DNA of 64,000 nucleotides from Symsagittifera roscoffensis (Eukaryota > Xenacoelomorpha > Acoela > Convolutidae), in NCBI RefSeq assembly GCF_963678635.1, contig NC_087065.1:26679254-26743253 (forward strand). Direction: 5' to 3'. This document shows positions 58,464 to 64,000 of this stretch, piece after piece (the stretch's first letter is position 1; each line of letters opens with the position of its first letter). The notes beneath the pieces were generated by a model that saw only the letters and a list, made by a program, of their open reading frames with translations, was not told the origin of the DNA and did not search any database. Made by a program: the position numbers and the translations under genes.

Positions 58464-60455
58464 TCACAAGATTTCGAAGATTTTCTCAGCAGTGTCACGT
58501 TGATACTGTTTCTTGGCCATGACACAGTTCAGGGCTGTCCCTTCTAAGTTGCTGGTGAGCGCGCTGCATTCCTGACTCTCCGACAAGTCCTCTTCCTCGA
58601 AATGCAGCTTCATTACCTCTATCCAGGTATCAATACAGCCATCAGATTCGTCTTTGTAGCATCTTGGCTTCTTAAAGACTCTTCTGGACTTCTCACCGCG
58701 TTCATTGGTTCTAGATAACCTCGTCAGGAATGTCTCCAAACACCTGTTCAGGGGTTCAAATGCTGTGGCCATTGCCGTAGCATCCCTTGAGTGTCCCGCT
58801 TGAGTGTCCTCACACCTTGTCGAAGGCTCTGTGTGCGGTGCATCCCTGCAATCCGAATCACCATGAGCGTTTCCTGCTTGACCTGCATGACTCCTCTTCG
58901 GGCTTGCATGCCCCTTGTTGCCGGAATCACTTCTCCCAGTCGCATGTGTGCCTTGCGTTGGTCGTTCGTCAGAGGTCTGTCTGTTCCCCGTTGAATTTGC
59001 TCTACTGTTCGGGCCCCATGCTGTATTACCCCTTGTGGCATAGCCTGATGAACTGCCCCTGCCTCTAGTGGATCCATATGTCTTCCTCCTTTGATGTTCA
59101 TTGAAGTTCACCCTCGGTTCCCTGCTGGGACCTCCCGAGTTCGGCTCTCCTTCTTTTGGTCCACTCTTGCTGCTTAGTAGCCCGTCCAACCTATCCATGA
59201 TAGCCTGCGTTCGCCTCTCCATCATCGCGTCTATCTTTGTGTCAAGAGACCCAAGAGACTGATCTTGCTGAATTCTTAACTTCTCCATGTCGGCTCTTAA
59301 GCGTAACTCCCTCTGTTCCGCCTCTCTTGTCATTCGCGACAAGTTCCTCGTAATATGTTCGTCCGTTCTTTCTTTCAAGCGTTTTTCGCTTCTGCCAACT
59401 TCTTGTCTGTTGCGGTTTATTTCTTCCCGCAGACTTTCTCTTTTAATGTGAACTGCTCTTTCTAATTCACTCATCCTTATCGACATCTGTTCATTTTGTT
59501 CTCCTAAACTGCCCACTATGTTGTTTAAGGCTTCCTCTAGTGCTGCCCCGTTATCCACGAGTGGCGTCACTAGTGGCGGTGTAACCCTGTCGGTCCCAGG
59601 TAACTTCGTGCTTGTCGAGATCCGGGCCTTGACTCTCTGCTTCAACGTCTTTTCATTATTTATTTCTGGATCCATTAACGCATTGCCTAGCCCTCTGGTT
59701 CTACTCTCTTCAGGTTGTGGCTCCGAACTTGTCCTAATCGCGAAGTCCTTTGACTGGCCCGGTGTGTTTGCCTCCTTGCTTATCGTTGTCACTACACCAA
59801 ATTTGTCCATGGTTCCAGTCTCTCTTCCGACGTGTGCCTCACTCTCCTGGATCGAACTATTGAGGCTGACTTGAGATCCAAAGTCCCCTTGCTCTTCTTC
59901 ATCTTCCTCATCCTCCTGGGACTCACCATCGTTTCCTGCTCCTCCTCCCATGCTGAATGGAAAGAAGTTTCCTAAGTTGTTCTTCATTCTTTCTGAGAAC
60001 GATGACGACGTTGTTTGCTTCCCAGTTCCGCTTGCCATCATAGTGTTGTCTGTCGGAGATCTTCTAGTTGCCGCTACTTCAGTTGAGATGTCGGACAGTT
60101 CCGACATCTCTTCCCGATCCAATGTCCCGGTGGAAGTGGCAAAATCGTGGCCTTGTTCTACCGGAGTAGATTCACTCGCCAGCCTTCTGCCTCTCCCTTC
60201 CAGTCCATTTACTCCCTGGTTGTCGTTCATGGTATGGTCCGTATTGACCTCCACTTCTAACAGTTCTCTTCGCTCTTCTGAGGTCTTCTGACTTCTCGTT
60301 TCAACCATTCTGCCTGAAACCGTCTCCTCTTTATCGGACCGGGATCGCTTGATCCAATCCAGAAAAGGATCGGTCATCGTTTTTCTTTGCTTTTCAGGTA
60401 TGAATTTCCTAGAGGTATTACCTCGTTTTGGTATCCTTGACTTGTCTAGACTCAT
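58464..60455 (-). pseudogene. gag: Gag, N-terminal region and first half of capsid
   Basis: A genuine ATG at 60455. 663 codons to a TGA (58466-58464) that lies inside the capsid domain. The first 300 residues are disordered and charged. Residues about 300-430 form a long heptad-rich coiled coil (ELERAVHIKRESLREEINR; RLRADMEKLRIQQDQS). An Arg/Gly/Ser-rich stretch (about 445-545) with RGRGSSSGY follows and could bind RNA. The capsid begins near 561 (MATAFEPLNRCLETF) with CIDTWIEVMKLHFEEEDLSE. An N-terminal extension of more than 550 residues is unusually large for a Ty3/gypsy Gag. Confidence 0.85.
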
Positions 60456-61229
60456 TCTCTATTTGTCACTTTTTAATGCCTATACTTAACTCGATTGCTA
60501 GAGACCCTATAGCTTTATTAACAATAATAATGACACAACACAATAAATTCCACAAGATTCTATTAAATAGTGACCAAGAATCCCTGTATGTTGTCAGAGT
60601 ACAGTTTGTATAAAATTTGTTCACACTAACCGATTATCGGTCCAAAGATTTTGAAATTAGCACAATATGATGTTATCAGTCAATTTAAAAGATAGTGTAC
60701 TCACTACCCAATCAAGCACAGTTTATGTTGATTTAAAATCAAAAACAAATAATATATTTTGACACAATATGAATGTATTATTTAAAAAAACGTATGTGTC
60801 TTGTACTCTTAGTCGGTCGCAGTACAATAGTCGAACCTGTCTTTTAAAGAAAAAGCTTTCCCTGCTCGGTGCCGCACCAAACAGACAAAACTTTGAAGGC
60901 AGTAATTTTCTCAAGTGGGCGTCTATTGCACCCACCAAGTACTGTGTTACCTATCTGCCTTCGGACTGCCCGAGCTAGACCTACTAAAATCTTCAGGGCA
61001 GTCACTTTTCCCAAAAACGTATTATGTTTCAATCCACACCAATGAATCACGCTCTTTTTAATTTAGACTTAGTGTCGCGAATATCCGAGTTCGGACCTGT
61101 TTTGTATTAGTCTGGTTCTTATTGAAAGGCAAGTTACCAGTGCAGTCACTGATACCTAGCCTGTGTGCTAATAACCTAATACCTCTCACTTTTTAGTCTT
61201 TCTTTCGTCTACCTAAGTCCTTAATAAAA

Positions 61230-61500
61230 CAATACCCCTCCGGATTGGCACAAATAGGACCCTTCCGGATTGATTGAATCTAGACCCCTCCGGATTTGGA
61301 CCCCTCTGAGTTGGTTACTATAAGACCCCTCCGGATTTGGACCCCTCTGAATTAGCAACTATAAGACCCCTCCGGATTCGGACCCCTCCGGTTTTGTGGA
61401 AAGTAAACCCCTCCGGATTCGTTCTCCGATGCAATTATGCTCTTTCAATTAACTGAGAAGGGTATGTACTACCTTCCTAGACCCTTCCGGATTGAAGTTA
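61230..61500. repeat. Clustered CCGGA motif array
   Basis: About eight copies of cccctccggatt or variants (cccttccggatt, cccctctgaatt, cccctccggtttt) spaced 15-70 bp apart. Confidence 0.85.
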
Positions 61501-63322
61501 AGCCTCTTATTTGACAATTCACGCTAACGGTGAAGGGTCTTATTGCTGGCCTAACTTCGGCTCGATTAAGCTTTTGCTGTGCCCTTAGCCCTCCCTTTTG
61601 GTCTAGAATGGCCTAAAGTTACTTTATTCAACCGCTATTACCTTTTGGTAGGGGTCTAAGGGTTTTTCAGAAAAATTTATAAAACGTGAAGGGTGTACCC
61701 CTCCGGATTTGTGTAATTTGCTAAAAACAATCTCAAAAAAAATTTTCTCGCTTACTTTTCCAAAAAATATCTGACCCTATCAGTAAGCTCAGCTAATTTT
61801 TGATCTATTGGTACCAAGATCAACTCAATATGCTCAGTAGTTCCAAAGTTATTAACTAAAACGTCTTTCTTGCAAACTCAAAAAATTTCTCGCTTATAGG
61901 CTCCACCTAACTTTTTCCGCAATTCTGGTCCTTTCGACCTAAAAATTATTGATCCGAGCTCAGAAGGCCTATACTCTTCTCGTTCAATGCAAAAGACCCG
62001 ATCTAAAACGCTTTTGTAGAAACATTTTGCGAAAAACTATGCTACCTGGACCCCTCCGGATTGATGAATCCACCAAATCAAACACGTTATGTTCGATTTC
62101 TCTGCAACCCGGAAGGCTTTCGGGTAGCGGGTTTTAAAACTCGTAGATTCACTAGTGGACGTTGTCCGAACAACTATTTTTACTGTCCTAACTCAAAGAT
62201 TTCAAAAAATTTTCTGATTTTATAGTGTTTCTTACTATCAAAAAATGGGAAAATTTGGTTTTTGGTACCAAACTAGTTCCAACCACTTCCGAACTAAAGT
62301 TAACCGGTTCTACTTATTACAGTAGTGCAGTTACGATGTAACACACTAACTTAGCGCTTTTTTCCGTTTCAAAAAATATCGATATCTCAAAAATCGCGAC
62401 AAAAATCGTGGGGGGATCAAGATATCGCTATTTTGACCCTAAAAACCGGTCTGTTTTCGTTGTTTTTCGCTGAAAAACAATATAAGACTATTAATATAGG
62501 CTATATAAGTAATAATATTAGTAATACTATACCCCTCCGGGTTTGTTTATTATCCGAATTAAGGTGCTTAACTCGGATACTCGCAGTTCGGTGAAGGGTC
62601 ACTACAGTGCAGCACTGTCGAGCCCCCCACAGGTTACTATTTTACTTTTTGTACTAAAAAGGGCTACAAAACTTGTTAACGATTGTTGTTGTCGTTGAGC
62701 CCCTTCTTGTTGCTCCTTGTACTGCTTGCCGGATCGGTCTTCACCCAAGACCCTTCCGAATTGAGCGCAAATCAGCTGACCCTTCCGGATTGAGCGCAAT
62801 TTATCATTAACGTGCTTAAATGCTCAAATAACCCTACAGTAAAAGCCTCACAAACGGGCTACAAAAATGATCGTAACGATCCTGACTGATATAAATGCCT
62901 GTAACAACAATATATCTATCAACAACAAACGGGGGGGTTGGATCACATCTTGTCTGGGGGGATGATTTCTACTGATTTTTTACTTTTTTACTGTTTTTGG
63001 TTTTTTCGGTTATTTTTTATGTTTTTTGTTTTTCTTGGGTACTATACTACTTTTTGTTTGGTTTTACTTATATCTTTAAGTGTTTTTGGTCACAAACCAC
63101 TCAGGGGACGAGGGGACGGCCGATCCCCCCACCCTTCCTGGTTCGTGAATTTTCGGTCTTAACTAGGTTAAAAAACTATTCACGGCAATCCGGAAGGCCT
63201 CCGCGTTCCGAACTACCCTTCCGCCCCAGCGGTTTAGGCCTATTAAGGGCGTTATTGTGAGCATCCGCTCGGCGCGGAGTGCTCGTTAACGGTTCTGCCG
63301 GTCATGATGTTAAGAAGAATAA

Positions 63323-63337
63323 CACCCAGGAGCGCCA
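63323..63337 (-). promoter_or_regulatory. Candidate primer-binding site
   Basis: On the element strand TGGCGCTCCTGGGTG lies 12 nt after the 5' LTR edge (63350). It starts with TGG, complementary to a tRNA CCA end, and the rest would fit an acceptor strand plus T-stem. The tRNA identity is unknown and the 12-nt offset is larger than usual. Confidence 0.45.
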
Positions 63338-63349
63338 TAAAAACATGTA

Positions 63350-64000
63350 TGTAACATTCGCCCGGAAGATACATATCGACGGATAACAAAACTAAGTCTT
63401 AAGACGACTGGCTAGCATCTAAACAGAGCTTTGCATGTTTTTTACCGTCTCTACCAAGCCAGTACTTTTCGGTGGTCTTTTCTAACATCGGGTCGACAAA
63501 AACGTTACTGTTCTCCGGCTTCGACCAGAACGCTCAAATTAACTGAATTACATGCAAAAATAGTGAGCTCATGGCTGGGTCTCAGTATCCCCAGACCACG
63601 AGGTCACTCCTAAAAACAGGGCTACTACTTATTATATTACTATTGTTTTTGTTCAGTAGATAAAAATCATCATCTCCATCGAAGATGGATCAACCCTTTC
63701 CCCCAACTCCTAGCACCTCATATTTGTCAAAACTAATCCAAATATCAATTAAATTCAAGTCAGGACATGACAGGATGCTAAAAGTTCATATAATAGGCTA
63801 AAAGTTTCAGTCCCGAAACCCTTCCGGATTTGTGAATCCACTGAATCAAGCTCCTTAAGTTCGATTTCACAATAACACGGAAGGCTGTCTCTTACCCTTC
63901 ACCGTTGCTCGCAACGGCCTTGCAACTATTGTAGCAGCACAATAGTTGCAACTCGGAACGTCCTCTGCTATTCGTTGTCGTTTTCTTCAATTTCGATTTC
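63350..64000 (-). repeat. 5' LTR (right copy), truncated by the window end
   Basis: Aligned without gaps to 39266-39916. The differences are about six substitutions, five of them transitions in which this copy has A or T. It includes the same two stem-loops and the same cccttccggatt motif. Confidence 0.95.

Larger units (their letters stand above)
60456..63349 (-). other. Retrotransposon 5' leader, about 2.9 kb, rich in CCGGA repeats
   Basis: No ORF of interest. It holds at least a dozen copies of cccctccggatt or cccttccggatt on the plus strand (AATCCGGAGGGG or AATCCGGAAGGG on the element strand), densest at 61230-61500, with further copies at 61700, 62050, 62530, 62750 and 62780. Mirror pieces (cggaaggct, gtgaagggt) lie between them. 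The length is large for a Ty3/gypsy leader. Confidence 0.8.
39266..64000 (-). mobile_element. Giant Ty3/gypsy-type LTR retrotransposon with accessory ORFs (5' LTR cut by window end)
   Basis: The same 651-bp sequence starts at 39266 and 63350 with TG on the plus strand (CA at the element's 3' edge), without indels and with about six substitutions. Between the copies all ORFs read on the minus strand. Domain order is Gag with zinc knuckles, aspartic protease, RT, RNase H, integrase with GPF domain, which defines Ty3/gypsy (Metaviridae). Extra ORFs occupy 41425-50459. At least 24.7 kb is visible, about four to five times the usual length of such elements. This copy has frameshifts at about 55670, 54782 and 49850 and in-frame stops at 58464, 49010, 48911 and 44913. 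The right-hand target duplication lies outside the window. Confidence 0.95.

Noticed and set aside
58440-58470. TGA as a gag stop with read-through to pol
   Set aside because: It falls in the middle of the capsid domain, before the zinc knuckles, so it is not a natural gag end.

Overview
This is an AT-rich, gene-poor, repeat-dense window from an invertebrate animal nuclear genome. The phylum cannot be fixed from the sequence. Three conserved animal genes are recognisable, all on the minus strand: RFC1 (clamp-loader large subunit, two coding exons, 3132-6998), a SETD1/Set1-type H3K4 methyltransferase (one coding exon, 19154-23455) and a MOB3-type kinase activator (one coding exon, 38427-39107). 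A fourth minus-strand ORF (11595-12014, 139 aa) looks coding by composition but is not recognised. All four start codons lie only 11-31 nt downstream of an acceptor-like AG. This suggests either spliced-leader trans-splicing or short 5' non-coding exons.

Layout: 1-900 is a decayed non-LTR retrotransposon end; 3132-6998 is RFC1; 7-18 kb holds repeats, a 1.4 kb GGAT-type satellite and a foldback element; 19154-23455 is SETD1; 23.5-38.4 kb is repeat-rich, with a second non-LTR remnant at 27.7-29.2 kb, several MITE-like elements and repeated copies of a family ending in a short GC-rich hairpin; 38427-39107 is MOB3.

From 39266 to beyond the window end lies a giant Ty3/gypsy-type LTR retrotransposon on the minus strand. 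At least 24.7 kb is visible, and the 5' LTR is cut by the window end. Reading along the element: 5' LTR, candidate primer-binding site, about 2.9 kb of leader packed with CCGGA-centred repeats, Gag (long coiled-coil N-terminus, capsid, two zinc knuckles), aspartic protease, reverse transcriptase, RNase H, integrase with GPF domain, and then a macrodomain-like C-terminus on Pol. Downstream of pol are about 9 kb of extra ORFs that ordinary Ty3/gypsy elements lack. The first carries a coiled coil followed by an SGNH/GDSL (OSK-like) hydrolase domain with all catalytic blocks recognisable. The next two encode 652 aa and about 1050 aa proteins with no family I recognise. The visible parts of the two LTRs differ at about 6 of 651 positions, so the insertion is young, yet this copy carries three 1-nt frameshifts and several in-frame stops. 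A 619-bp hAT-type MITE with a perfect 8-bp target duplication is nested near its 3' end. The element's 3' LTR ends only 159 bp upstream of the MOB3 start codon, in the same orientation, so it now forms the MOB3 promoter-proximal sequence.

The most novel content is this accessory gene block: a macrodomain-like fold, an SGNH hydrolase and two large unknown ORFs linked by stop/start overlap and in-frame stops.
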